Part shown: in pieces, positions 13,001 to 27,000 of the stretch
Position numbering within the stretch: the stretch's first letter is position 1
Layout of the letters: every line of letters starts with the position of its first letter
NCBI RefSeq assembly: GCF_021018805.1
Contig: NC_086249.1
Location: 77,836,472-77,900,471 of the forward strand
DNA: 64,000 nt
Direction of reading: 5' to 3'
Source: Prinia subflava
Lineage: Eukaryota; Chordata; Aves; Passeriformes; Cisticolidae
The notes under the pieces: generated by a model
Databases searched by the model: none
The model's input: the letters and a program-made list of their open reading frames with translations, nothing else
What the model was told of the DNA's origin: nothing
Translations under genes and position numbers: made by a program

Positions 13001-14963
13001 TATGTTACATACATACTTATCTCTAAACTTGGAGATTAAAAATGCACATACAGGTCGTTTAAAAAACTTAGGAAGAAGAGAGTCGGCCATTCCCCTAAGG
13101 CACATGATTATTGTAAAGGTAACACAGTCCTTCTTGAGATTTTTATAGCTCTTTTCAAGGCTTCAGTTGTGGGGTTATTTCCAGTATTTCCTGTTTCTCA
13201 GAACAGCACTTTTGTCCCAGTCTTCTTGACTGCAAAGCTGTGTCAGTGAAATAGCTCTCCCAACAACTTGTCTTCCTATCTGGTGTTTACATTATATCCA
13301 GAATTTACTGGTAAGAATTTTTACCCCAACACTATTTCTGCTTGAATTCCTGTGTAAAATTCTCTGATAAAGCTAACACTTGTGCAAATGTAAACTTTCA
13401 GGCTGTGAGAGGCCAAAGGCAGAGAGAAATCATATGGTGTCAGTAAAGATGACTCATAATTTCTCAGATCTGCCTTGTTTTGCCAATAGCAATTCGTGTT
13501 AATGGTTTTTATTTCTTTGATCTATATATCTGACTGTTAGGGTGGTTTAAAGAATAGGTGTAAAATCCTAGAAGTGTTTTACAGCTGTAACACTTCATTG
13601 AACATTTAGGGCCAAACTGATGGTGGTACAAGTTGGTACACATGCTTACTTCTTGATACTGTTTAACTTCCCTTACCCTTAAGAAAGTGAAATTATTTCA
13701 TGGTGATGCTCTCTATTCAAAAAGAGGGGGACTTGCTTTGCTTTGCCTTTACCAATGGTAAGGCCAGTGGTATCTGGCAAGCTGCAAATTGCATTAGGTC
13801 TCTGATGCTGTTTCTTCTAGCTGTGAGTGGTGAAAGTCAGTGTTAATGAGATGGGTGCAGTAACACAGATTTTTACACCCAACCTCCACAGACAGCCTGT
13901 ACTTCTTCAGGAAGCGTTTCCACTTGTTTGAAAAAAACAGTGTTTGAAAAAACCAGTTTGAAAGAACTGCTTAATTGTAGGGTGGCAGTAGAAGAGCTCT
14001 GCTGTCTGAGTAAGGAGGGTGTCTGCACTGTAAAATACAAGCAGTGCTTGCCAGCAGTGTAGTACCTCGTTGGTTCCATCTCAAAGCGTGTGTAGCTAAG
14101 GAAAGGGGCTGGGGACAGGTGTGCATGAGAACTCATAGCAGGAACAACTGCACCAGAGAGGGGGCGAGAGGGGAAGGGGCCCTGAGGGAGCAGTTAGCAT
14201 GTGGTTTGCTCTGAATTGTAGCCCACACTGGCCAAAGTGCAGAAATGCATGTTGAAGTGTTCAGCTTCAGTCAGTGGGTGCAGCGGTGCAGGAAGGGGAC
14301 CAGCTGCAGGGCACCTGCTTGGCTGCTTTGCTGCTGCCTCAGCCTATGCTAGGCCCTGACTCGTGTGTGGCTCACTCTCCCTGCTTCCTTCTGCCACAGT
14401 CTGAGGATGTCTCCCAGTAAGAGGGACAGTCTGTGTGAGATGGCCATTGCCCACGGGGGCTGTGGGGTGGGATCCAGTGGGTGCAAACCATGTGGGACAT
14501 GCAGAGGTGAGAGGTGGGCAGCACAGGGATGAAGGAAGTGTCAGCCTGGACAGCCTGGAGGGTGACAGGCCTCCCAGGCGAAGTAGAACAGCATATCTAA
14601 GCAAAAATGCCTTGGAACTGCTGGGACCTCTGAAGTTTTCTTACTGAAAAGAGTAGACAGAGGATAATGGAGAGATATATGATGATTTCTGAACTCACTA
14701 TGGGCTGCATCTATTTTTCTCATCCACCCAGAGGTGCCTAAGAGTGCTCCACCACCAGCAGCTCAGCCCTCTCCCCATTATTACTTCCTCCTGGCTGCAG
14801 TTCTGTTTCCTTCCTAACACCCTCTCCCCTTTCAGGGTTAATGTGCCCACTTTTTGCAAGCCTCTTCCATGCCTGGTATTCAGGGGTTGTTTAGGTGAGC
14901 AATAATGTCCTTTTTCAATACTGTGAAAAGGCATGTCACTGCTGCAGGTGCAGACTGCACTAA

Positions 14964-15031
<68 letters not shown>

Positions 15032-18000
15032 GGCCCACCTGCTCTGTCAGAAAAGGTTCATTGTGGGATCAGCCCAGTATATGGCACCAGTATAGCTGCA
15101 TGTGGGGGTTAATTGTCTGAGTAGGGATTGAGACCATTAAGCAATGTGACTATGATCATCTCGTGTGAGTTTTGCTTTTCTTACTTCATCATTTTATCGT
15201 GCTAAAGCATGGCAAGTTTTATATTGGGATTGCAACTTGGAAGTCTAATAAAGTGAGTCATACATTTGGGTTGATTTCCATTTCCTGTACTGTACTTGAA
15301 CTGTCTCTGCAAAATTTGTGAGCTTCTGGACTTAAACACTATTGCAAATAAATCGTTACGAAATTTAAGAGTGATAATATATTAATAGATATTTAAAACT
15401 TAGTCCCGTATATATCTATTATGTTAAAAAATGTAATTGATTCTAAATAGTAAGGTTTTATGGACTCTTGGAGTGTTCCAATGGACTTTTGGAACTTTGT
15501 GTAAAGAAACTGGCCTACTGACTTTTCTCAGCTATATTTGCTTGATCTTTCGGAGAAACCTATGGAAACACAAGATTTACAAGGTTTACTATTCCTTTGA
15601 GTTTAACATTCAGATGGAAAAGATTGTTGTGAAGCTGGGAACAGACCCAGTGCCTACCCTTTTGTGGGAGGGCTGCAACACAAGCTGTTTCTCCCTGTGG
15701 GAACTGTTTTTGTTGTCATGTCCTTGTCAAGAGTATCCTGCTACCATGCCCCTAAACAACAGCTAATACATCTTTGGAATACATAGGCTTGCATACCACT
15801 TTGTGCTTCCCCCTCCTCCAACATTAGCATGCCTTTTTGTTTGGGAACTGGTGCTCTAGAGAGCTCTCTGTGGTCTGCCAGTCTCTTACTCTCTGTTTGG
15901 TGTCAGTAGTCATTGTGGGCAGATAATGCAGAGAGCCTCTGCATCGTGAGGTCTTGTAGGCTGCAGGCAATTGAGACCCAGCCAGCAGTGGTTATACCTG
16001 CTGGTAACAAGGCAGTTGCTATATCAATCTTCTGTTCCTCAGAATGTGTGGGAAAAGTGCTTACTGACTTGGATCTCTGGTTCTGTTTTTTTCTAGGAGT
16101 GAACTTGTTGGTGGGCACTGAAAGTGGTCTGATGCTGCTAGACAGAAGTGGGCAGGGGAAGGTTTATCCACTCATCAATCGAAGACGATTCCAGCAAATG
16201 GATGTACTTGAAGGGCTGAATGTCTTGGTGACAATTTCTGGTAAAGTTAACTGTTGAACATTGTATTTTTCCTCCATGTGGCATGGTATGGTAGAAAGAT
16301 TTTCTTGGCAGCCTGTGTATTGAGGGGGAAGTCCTGACTGAAGTCAGTGGGTTTTCCATCATTTCACCTCTGAGTCTACAGCTTATTTCTGCAAGTGAAC
16401 TGTTTTCCACACAACACCCATGCCTGCTTGCTCCCTGTCCTTTCTTCTGTGGGGTGACCTTTAAAAATACTTCATGAGTTTGTGGGAAATGTCTGGCTTT
16501 GTTTCCTTGTTCAGCATTTGAGAGCTGGAAGTTCATATTTTGTGAAGTTTGGGAAAATGTCATTCTTTCCCGCTGTAATGATTGCTTTCAACCTGGCTTC
16601 TTTCTAACCAAACACAATGTGCTACTTGGGTTTAAAGACGTTTCTCTTGTGTGTTAAAATCTGTAGAATGAGGAAAGCTCTTGCAAAATAGGGAAGTAAG
16701 AGTGATGTGCAGTAAAAGTGTGTGAGAGAGGAGTACAGTGTGTACATGGTGTGGAAATAACCAGAGTGAGAAGGCAGATTGGTGCCGGGTCTCTCACTGA
16801 GTGCAACTTGGGAACGGCAGAGCAATGGGAGATGAAGGGTGGTGGTGATGCATGTGTTTGTTTTGTGTGTGCTGATGAAAAATGTGTTTTATGAAGCTTG
16901 AGGTTCCAGACTCTTTGGCTCCACAAAGTTATGGTGTAAGTTTAACCTGCTGTTAAGACAATTTGATGTGGTGCATTGTTAGTCTTTCTTCACAGGTGTT
17001 GTTCAGCTGTTTGCCTTTTGTTTTGGTTTGTTTGGAAAATCAGCCTTTGCTACGCTCTGTGTGAGACAGGGGGAGGATGTTACATGAGGTTTCTCACAGG
17101 ATTCGCTATTGTTGTTCAGACCCACCTAAATTTTTTTGAGGCTCTGGAACCCAAGTGTGCTGGAGGAGCTCGCGAGCTCTCCCAGCATTTCAAAAGGACA
17201 CACATTAGACAATTTAGTTTTCGAATTTAATGCATCAGCAATGTTGTGTGACCACAGATCCGAAGAACCATGCCCATGGTGCTGTCATCAACAGGGGATT
17301 TGTTTCTGTCTAGAACAACTGAATTTTATTGGCTTGTCACTTGCTACATCCTCAGATACAGTTATACTGTGAAATCTGTAAAAAGAAAAAGATGAATCAA
17401 GCAGCGTTCAAAAATACACAACCTGCTGTGTGTCCTTTTGATGTCTAAATATGCTGTATGTTAAAATATAAGCTTTGGTTTGAAAGGCACCATTTGATAG
17501 AGTTTATTCTACAGCAGACCTTGTAAACAAAAATATTGTATAATCCAACTTGTGTAAAATCTGTTGGTTTGAAACATACCCTACACAAATCACAAGTGTC
17601 TGTGATTCAGTCTTGTGTATAATTGTTTTCAGTTTATTTGTTTTTGCGTCAGTCACAAGTGGAGTACCCTGACACATGCGTTTTCTTTGTTTCCCTTTGT
17701 TTCCTTTCAAAACTATTGCTTCCTCTGTGGAGACACGCTACATTAACCCTTAAGAAATCGGCTGGTCTTTGGCTGTTCTGTGCCTTTGTGTCTGTGCCAT
17801 CTCCTGTGTTTTATGGGAGGTTACTGTAGTATGAGGCAGAAGAGGCATCCTTGCCCAGTGAAAGGCAGGGCTGGGGGAGCATATTCAGTGAAACCATAAA
17901 TGCTGTTATGCCCAAGCTTCCCCTTATATCCTGCTTTTGTCTTCTGTACTGCACATCTCAGTTTTTTACCCTCATGCTGGACTTCTTTAAGTATCTTTTT

Positions 18001-21000
18001 ATTTGTGATGAGTTGCTTCACCTCTCCAGGCAAAACTGGAATGCTGGAGGGAAGGTATGTTTCTGTAAATGGTGTGTTTTGGCACATTAGTGATGGAACT
18101 GTCTCTGAGCTTTGTCCCAGCACTGCTACAGCTTCGCTGGAAGCATTGTTCAGATCCCTGTGGTGCACTCTGCCGTATGTTCCCTTGAGTTTTTTGGGAA
18201 GTGATGTGCTGATGGTGGTAGGGTTTCAAAGGTGTCACTGCGTTGTGCGAAGAAGTTGCAGTGTGTTAGGATTTTGAGAGGGTTGTCACCTAGACTTGCT
18301 TTTAATAGACACACTGTTGAGTCTGAAAACATGAAATCAGTTCTTGGCCCAATTTATATTTGAAATACAGAACTTTCTGACAACAAAGCTTTTGATACTG
18401 AGATACTGAGCCTGCTAGAAATGGTACAAGAAAGCCTCGCAGGTAAAGCAAGAGTCCTTGATTGGTTCTTCAGCTCCTGCTGTTGAGAGGCAAAAAACCA
18501 CAGTTTTGTCTGCTCAGGTGATACAGTGCAGAGTCATAAAAATACTGGAGGAGAGAGTGGCAACTTGCATACAGAACACGCTCCAGTTGTGGTTCCCTGA
18601 GGATTTTGCCAGCCCAGCTGGCTGATGGTGGCACCAGGAAGAGATGACAGAGTGGAAGAACTGGTTCTAATCTGCCTGCTTAATAATTAAAAACCACAGT
18701 GACAATAAAGACAAAAACTCAGTACAGGAAAAAGGACTTTGCATTTGAAACTATGTCTGTGGGAGAATCCAAGCTGAGATCTCATAGCATTCACTGTCTG
18801 ATCAGTTCATTTGATGGCTGGAGCAGAGTTTTCTTTCTTATTTCATGATCATAATGATGAGATCTCTGCAAAATCAAAAAAGACCACAATTTTGAGAGCT
18901 GTTCAAACTGACTGGTAGAGCTTTACAAGGAGAAGAATCTAATCTCCCCCACTCCAAATGTGAACACTAAGAGCAGCATAACTTGTGGAAATACATACAT
19001 AGCTATGTTTACATAACTAACTGGTCCTGTTCTTTTCATGTCAGACTGCAGAAAGGCAGAGGAATTTCCTGTCTTGTGACTTTTCCTTGTGGTCTAGACA
19101 CCAAAACACAATGGGAACACACTTGAGATATTTCTTGGTTGTTTTGAAAAATATTTCTGCTTGGAGAGAAATACCCTGGTGCATATCATGTGAACCAAAA
19201 GGAAAAAAGTAGCCACATGCTGGGAAATTCCCATGTGTACTGTTTGTTCTGAGTCTTCAAGTTTGACTAAGCTACTGGGGAAGCTACAACCATGGAAATA
19301 TCTGAGGCAGAATTTGTCTCATTGTGGGTAGGGACTCAGCATGGTTTTGGAAGCATTTGGTACATTGTAGAGACCCTGAGCCCTCTGAGCTCTTTCTTGC
19401 CCAGAACTGCAGTGGTTTCTGATCTGAACTATGGTTCCTATTTTTCAGTCTTTTTAAAAGAGCCCTTGTGGCTATCATTTGCAGTGTTTTTTTGGAAGGA
19501 CCTTTTCTTGGTTACATGTGGGACTTCTAGAAATACTGTTTCCTGCTCTAGTCCTCCAAATCTGAGAAAGCTACAGGATTTTTACCTGCGAGTTTTACCT
19601 GTTTAGGAAACATAACTTAATAAATATTAAGTCAGAAAGTAAATCAGGGTACTCATTTACTGCCAAATCTATAGTCCCATTTGTAATAGAGATAAACAAA
19701 AGATAGTCCAATGTTACTTCACATTTCATTGCATGGCATCAGAATAGAAGGGCTTTTAAAATTGAGTAGCAGATCCAATATTTATAGCAATTACCTCTCC
19801 AATTCCACTTTAAATTTAAGCTTAATGAACAGATTTTTTGCTTTGAATCTGCCTATTCTTTTCCTCCTGTCCTTTCCCATCCAAGTAATAAATAAGTAAT
19901 ACCTCCAAGTAACTAAAAGGATCTTTTAGACTTTGTCTTTTTAATGCAATGTCTTATGGTGCTGGAGTCTATGGAGAAGCCTGTTTGCAAGCTGTGCTTC
20001 CCCACATTGCTGCCCCAGCCCCTGCAGATGCTTTTCCTGACAAGCCTAGCTCTGTTAGGGGATCCCATTCTATCAGGGCAGGGATCTGTGCCAGCTCCAG
20101 TACCCCAGTGTGGAGCTGGTTGTGCACAGCAGGATAGTCTCAGTGCTCAGTGCACATGTCCTGCTCCAGCCAGTATCCCCCAAGCAGCCACCTGTGAGCT
20201 AATCTGTCAGTAGGTATCGTGTGAAAACTTAAATGACAGATTAAAGGCATTTAGCTGAACTTTACAGCTGGATCTGGCTGGCAGCTGCCAGGTGTGCCAT
20301 CTTGATGGGTAGTGGCTTTTGACAGCACAGACCCATACGGTGTTGCTTGGCCAGCCCAGCAGTGACTGCAGTACAGGTCACCTGTCTCCCCTCACCTCCA
20401 GTGGCTGAGAAACACTGGACAGGCACATGGCTCCTCATTGTGGCTGGTGCAGCATGGAGCTGCTCTGCTGGCAGGTAGAGTCCCTGAGGGCATCTCCTGT
20501 TTCCTTTCCTTTCACAGAGTCCTCATGGAGCCTTTTTAAATGGCTCCTAGTCAAAGCAGGGATGATCTCCCTTCCTCAGTGCAGCTTGATCTGTGAAACT
20601 GTATTGGTTCCAAGCAGCAAAGCAGCTGCAGAAAGGAGGATGCAAGCTTTGGGTATGTGCATTTAGGGCCATCTTCTCACTAGCTCAGCAAATGCTTTGT
20701 AGGCCATCAGTTATTAAAGAATCGCTGGTACAGTTTATCATGGACCTTGCTTTGCATTCTAAGAGGCCTTCTGGTGTCGAGTTAAAAGTCTGAGCTGTAT
20801 TTCAAAGAGGTGGCAGACGCCTTGTCAGTTGAAGATAGGGCAGCCCAGGCACGTAGCTTCTTTCACCTGTGGAGAAGAAATACCTCTCAGAGCTTCTGTG
20901 TGCAGCATGGTAAGTATTACACCCTTACAAGCTCAAGGGAAGGGCTGCTGACAAAGCAGTCATCAGCTTTTAGCAAGCAGATGAAGTTTCAGGTCTTGTA

Positions 21001-24000
21001 TTCCATCCTGCAGCTCTCCTACAGTTTTGTATCAAAAAGAGCTGCTCTGACTCAGTTACATATATATATATTGTTTGTTTAAATCTCAGTGCATGACTCT
21101 CTGGTGCTTTTGTTGTGCGAGTTCTCTGTTCTAGTGGAAGTCTAAGAACCAGATAGCTGAAGAGTTGTTCCCTTGAGTTTGTCATTTATGTTTGTATGGT
21201 ATTACCATGTGTATCTGTCACTGATTATTGGGAAAGTGCGTGTCTGGGTGGAATCTGGAGTGAAGCTGTTGTGGATGCAAAACTGAGGGAGATATGTGTG
21301 GTTGAAGCATTTTCTCCTTCATTGTTGTTTTGGTTTGTTTTACAGAGCTTTCTGTTTTGCCTGGGTAGGGCTTTTTGCAAGTATCTTCCTATGGAGATAA
21401 ACCATTTTTTTTTTCGTTTTGTGGTTAGGTAAGAAGAACAAGTTACGAGTTTACTATTTGTCGTGGTTAAGAAATAAAATCCTTCACAATGATCCTGAAG
21501 TAGAAAAGAAACAGGGCTGGACAACGGTGGGCGACTTGGAAGGCTGTGTGCACTATAAAGTTGGTGAGTAGCTAATGCAGTAATAGTTGGGATAAAGGAT
21601 GGCTGAGAAAGGGAACTCCAGTGCATATGTAGCTTATGGTTTGGTTGGTTTTGTTTCTAGCTGTCTTATCCATTTCTCAGGGTGGACTTGCTAGCGAAGC
21701 ACCAAAATAGATGGCAAGTTACAGGGTTAAATTAAAGGTGTGAGGAGTTTCATGGTGGGATGATGGGCTGGGAAATGGAGAGTGTGCAAATCCCATCTAT
21801 CTTCTTCCTGTAATGGATGTGGCATCCAGAAGGGTGTGGATATGGGCAGTGAGGGCTGGTAACATTTCACCACCTCTGTATTCTTGTCCTCAGCAACTGT
21901 TTTCTTTACTAACAAGTTTCCTTTATCTTTTACCACGATGAATTTACGTGCTGGAATAGATTGAAAAAAGTCTCTCTTTAATGTAGATTTTAAGACTAGG
22001 AGGAAAAAAAAAAAGAGAGGGAGGAGAGGAGGAGAAAGGATACTCAGGTAGCAGACAAGCTTTGGGGAAGAATCTGGGAACAGAAGCATATCTGTAACTT
22101 CAGGGTGATTCATTGATTCCTCTTAGCTCATGAAATTCCCTAATCCATCTAAGATCTGCTGCAGTACAGTTACAGAATCAAGTGTGTTTTGACCAGGCAG
22201 GTGCCCTTTAAGTGGTTTTAAGTGATTTAATTGGATTTCATTTCATTTGGATTTGGCTTCCACTTGCACCAAAGCTAGTGAAAGACATGTAGCATTCACT
22301 GCCAGTGGAGTATATTCAGTGAGCCTGCTGCCCTGCAGGTGGGAATATGAACCAAGAGCTCTTTCTGCTGCTTGGGTTTCATGGTGCATCCTAATGGATG
22401 TTGCCTCTGATTTGATTTTCTCCCAGGAGCCAGCTCAGTTCCTTTCCAGCTGTGTCAGTCAGTGTGGAGCAGCAGCAATCAAGCTGTTCTCAGTCTCCTC
22501 CTGTCATGCGTGTGCTCTTGGAAAAACCGGCTAATGGGGTGTAATCAATAACAATGGCAGTAAGTGACTGCTGAACCAGGAGCTCGACCCTGAAAACAAT
22601 TAATAATGCACTTCTCTGGTATCATACCCCAGGGTGTCAGCAGCATAATGAAGTGGCCTGGTAACAATACATCAACAGCGACTGAAAGGAGGCTTTCCAG
22701 CAGGGAATCGTCTGAAACAAAGAGCATTCTCTTCCAGATGAAGAGGGGTCTGTTAGCCTGGGCTGCAGCCTGGCACTGAACTTCCCCCTGAACCACAGAA
22801 ATACAGTAGATTTTTTCAGGTAGTGAGAGGCCTCTTTGACAGCTGCGCTTCAGTTCCCAAGAAGGAGAGCTCTGCCAGTAGCTGGGCTTGCAGTCTGGAC
22901 GCTGTCACCGAGGCAGCTGGCACTGGTCACTTCCTTGTCTCTTTGATGCAACAGGGGTCTCCGATGTCAGGGTGAAGTGGTATTTATGGATCTCAGTTGC
23001 TTCAGGCAACTTTTGGCTCCTCTAAATGAGAAATTGCTCTTTTGAAACTTAAGATTTGGGTGAATTCCCAGATAGCACCAAGAGTAAATAATAAGAATTA
23101 TCAAATGTCCCCTTTCACAGATGAGGTGGTTTTGTTCAACATCCCCCCTCTTCCCCGTGAAAAAATTCCAGGAAGTCTTGTAAGCTAGACAAGACCGAAC
23201 AAAAGCTCTGTTTTTAGTCAGTACAGCTGTGGAGGTTGAGAGACTTTTTTTTGTCTGTTGAAGAAGTGTCAAGTCCCTTAACACTTACAGTTTAGTCTTC
23301 CTTTCCTGCACAGTTAAAAGAGCAAGTAGTAGTGTGGTTCACTATTATAATGACACTTTGTTTCTGATAAATTATGTGAACTTGTTTTCTTTTCTCAAAT
23401 GATTTATCTCAGACTTTAGGGATGAAGGAAAATGCTCCACTATCAAGCTTGCCTTTTGCTCTTGAAATTGAGTTATGTTGTAATTTTCTTTTCTTCTTCC
23501 TTTCCTCTGGGTAATTTTTCCTTCAGCTCAAACCAGCACTGCGAGTGCTGTGACTGGAACTGCCAGCAATGGAGACTTCCACAGTCACAGCCTTCTTTAC
23601 TGGAATGTCCCTGAAAACTGCTTTTCTTGTCTTGATGACTAAGCACTGTCCAATGTGGAAAAAAATAAGTGGAAAGAAGTGTGTACTGATTAGTTAATTC
23701 TAAAAATGGTGATGTGGTCTATTGCTAATAAGAGTAATGACTTTTGTAGCATAAATGTATCAAAGAGCTTAACTACACAGAAGTAGCAATCCTAAAATGT
23801 AATGCTACTAAACTCTCAAAATTACAGTATTTCTTCATACTTACATAATTTGTCTTCTTTCTTTATGTAACTGGAATGACTTTGAAATTATGCTGAATTC
23901 TTTTTTGTTTTCTTGAATTTCAGTAAAATATGAAAGAATCAAGTTCTTGGTAATTGCATTGAAGAGTTCAGTGGAAGTCTATGCATGGGCACCAAAGCCA

Positions 24001-27000
24001 TACCATAAATTTATGGCCTTTAAGGTAACAGTATATTTCAACTGTAGATAGGATTTTCTCATAACTACTTGCAGTTATCCCTTTTACAAAAATGTTCTGA
24101 CATTGTATCATGGCCATATTCCAAGTTCTTTGATAAATCTCCAATAGCACTTCGTGTTATAGGAGGGTTTTTTTTTTAATTCTAAGAGTCACTACATTTA
24201 AAGGTCTAAACTGTAAATGAGCATAAACTGATTAATGACACAATATCACAAGTCTTTGTTTGCACTCTCTACTAATAAAACGTGGGACAGAGAGAAGTGG
24301 ACTGAGTCTAAACTTCTTTGTCTGAGCAGAACAAGTCATGAAGTGATACTCAACAAAGTTATGGGACTGTTTTTGAGTACTGCTAGAATGGAATTAGCTG
24401 ACTTAGTATAATTGCCAGGCTGGTTTACGGACAGTTGCTGTGGGTTGTGCAGATCAAAGTAATACAGGAGTGCTGAATTGCCCTGAACTTCGAGGAAAAC
24501 AATTCTTACTAGAAAAGGAAATGGACCAAGTAAACCCTGCAGAAAATAGCTTAGGTGATACAAATGCAGCAGTTTGCAGAGTAATCTGTCCTTGTTCATG
24601 AGAGACATGTCAACCTGATGTGTCTAGGTACCAGAGGGACGTGGAGGAATAAACCCAGAATGTGTTCATGCAAGCATGTTTTTATAAACCCCATTGTTGT
24701 TCTAAGCAGTAAAGTAAATCTCACTGATGGTTGTCTCACAGTCATTTGGAGAATTGGTACATAAGCCATTGCTGGTGGATCTAACTGTAGAAGAGGGTCA
24801 GAGACTAAAAGTGATCTATGGCTCCTGCGCTGGCTTCCATGCTGTTGATGTGGATTCAGGATCGGTCTATGATATTTATCTACCAACACATGTAAGAGCT
24901 GCTGCTGTGTCTGTGTTTTTCTCTTTCTTTCTGATGGATCAACCTATCCCCTCCAACCCCTTCCTTTCCCCAAATGACCAATGTGTCAGGCTGTCCCTGT
25001 GGATCACTGCTGCAGTGGTAAATTGGGTGGAGGGGTCTGAGCAGATATGGCCACATGTGCTATGGAGTTTGTGTCTCATGCCAGGCCTCACCTCACAGTC
25101 AGTATGTGTGTATGGTTTGGAGTTGCCCACTCAGGTCTGATGAGGACCAGTGTGACTGTTTCAGGGGTGGCAGCTAAATGGCAGAATGTCCTGCAGCTCA
25201 AATGACACAACAGCTCAGGGATGGGTTTCGAAAGGGTTGGCAAAGACCAGGTGACCTTAGCTACCAAGGTTTCCTGTTGTTCATGGTACACAGAGGTTCC
25301 AGGTGGTCCACCCCAAGCACTGTTCAATGCGGTGCAGAGAGTGCATGTGCTCTGCCTGACCCAGACTCCCTTTCTGCACCTGGAAAGAAATGGGCACCGC
25401 TACAGAGAAATTAATCTTTCCTCAGTTTGGATGTCTGCCTTAAGATGAGAGGATTTCTGCTCCAAGGTTTTACAGGTCTTGGTCACTGTGGTGTCTAGCT
25501 CGAGGGCACCAGATATAGCACTTGTAAAATGAGTGTATTTGGGACTTTAGGGTCCCTTCCAACCCAAGCCATTCTGTGATTCTGTGAATCCCTGATGTGT
25601 CAGCCAAAACCAAAAATCACCTGGCCCTTTCTTCTAGCACAGGCTCTGCAGCATTAAAACCCTTCCTCCTCTGTCTCTGTAGATCCAGAGTAGTATCCAA
25701 CCCCACGCAATCATCATCCTCCCAAACACAGATGGGATGGAGCTGCTGGTCTGCTACGAGGATGAAGGAGTTTACGTCAACACTTACGGAAGGATAACCA
25801 AGGATGTGGTTCTGCAGTGGGGAGAAATGCCAACTTCAGTTGGTAAGTGCCTCTGGTGAGCCATGTGCAGTGTGCTCTTAGGGAGTGTGAGTCCGTGCAT
25901 GTGGGCACAAGGAGGGAACATCCAGTGTGCTGCTTCTGCATCTGGAGTCAGTGCTGTATTATTTCTGGAAAAGAACTGTGCAAAGTGAACAGTAATCATA
26001 TGGATCTGCTTTGTGCTGAAGTTCTTGTGAATAAAACCCAAACAATCAAGTTGTGGAGTTCATGATTGAGAAACTCACCATAATCTCTGTAGGCTGCTGA
26101 ATTTTTTGCTAGACTGCCACGAAGTTGTGGGAAATTTCAGTATAAAGGTATATAAAGTGGCTGATGAGTAAAATATTATGGGTAAGTCTATGTAGATAAC
26201 AAAAGGCATACCTCACTTGATGTCTTTAATTCACCTTTAGATTGCCCATCTCTCCTAGCACCATTCTCCCTGATCTCTCCAGCTGAAAATAAGATTGGGA
26301 GTGAGAACAATGAGTGTACACAACAGAATCCCTCCTGCTTGTGCTGCTGTAATTCAGTGCAGAGCAAAGCATGGGCTGTAGTCACATCCTCCTTTTGTTG
26401 GGCAAGCACATTGCATTTTATGGGCTGTGAGGTGGCTGCACATATTGGGAGATGACTGCTGATAGCTGTTTGAGCAACAGGAACAACAATGGAGGAGGAA
26501 ATTTAAAGAAGTTAGATGCACAGCATGTTCCCTCCTGTGCTGATTAACTCTTGACTAGATCTAAAAGCAAGCAGAATATATTAGCTGGCAAATTGCAGAG
26601 CCTTTGGAGACTTGAATGCTTGTGAAGTATTAAAGGACACTGAGGCAACCAACACCATCTGAACATCTCATCTGGCATTTTGTAGTAACTATTTTGCCCA
26701 GTTAGCACTAGTGGAATATTAAAAAAAAATAATTTTCCATCGGGATGATATATGCACTGTTGATAGACATTATACTGTAGTAGATAGTTTGATTTAGTTT
26801 CACTGAAAGCTACTATGAATTTGTTATATAAAAGGAAAGTACTGCAAAATTAATTTTTTTAAATTTTTGCTGGCTAAGAAGTTCTTTTTATTTTTCTGTT
26901 AAGTATGCATGGAAATCAGGCAACAGCCTAGTCTTCATTAAGTTTCCGTATGTTATTTTTGACAGCATTACTAAGATTAAGAATTAAAGATCAAATTGCT

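Larger units (their letters stand above)
11935..16096 (+). other. MAP4K4: MAP4K4 intron after window exon 10
   Basis: 4162 bases. It holds a CR1 fragment (12174-12445), a 17-base tandem duplication (12524-12557) and a long CA microsatellite (14965-15028). I recognise no coding sequence in the rest. Confidence 0.75.

Noticed and set aside
14698..15120. Open frames across the CA repeat on both strands
   Set aside because: They are alternating Thr-His or Cys-Val translations of a dinucleotide repeat.
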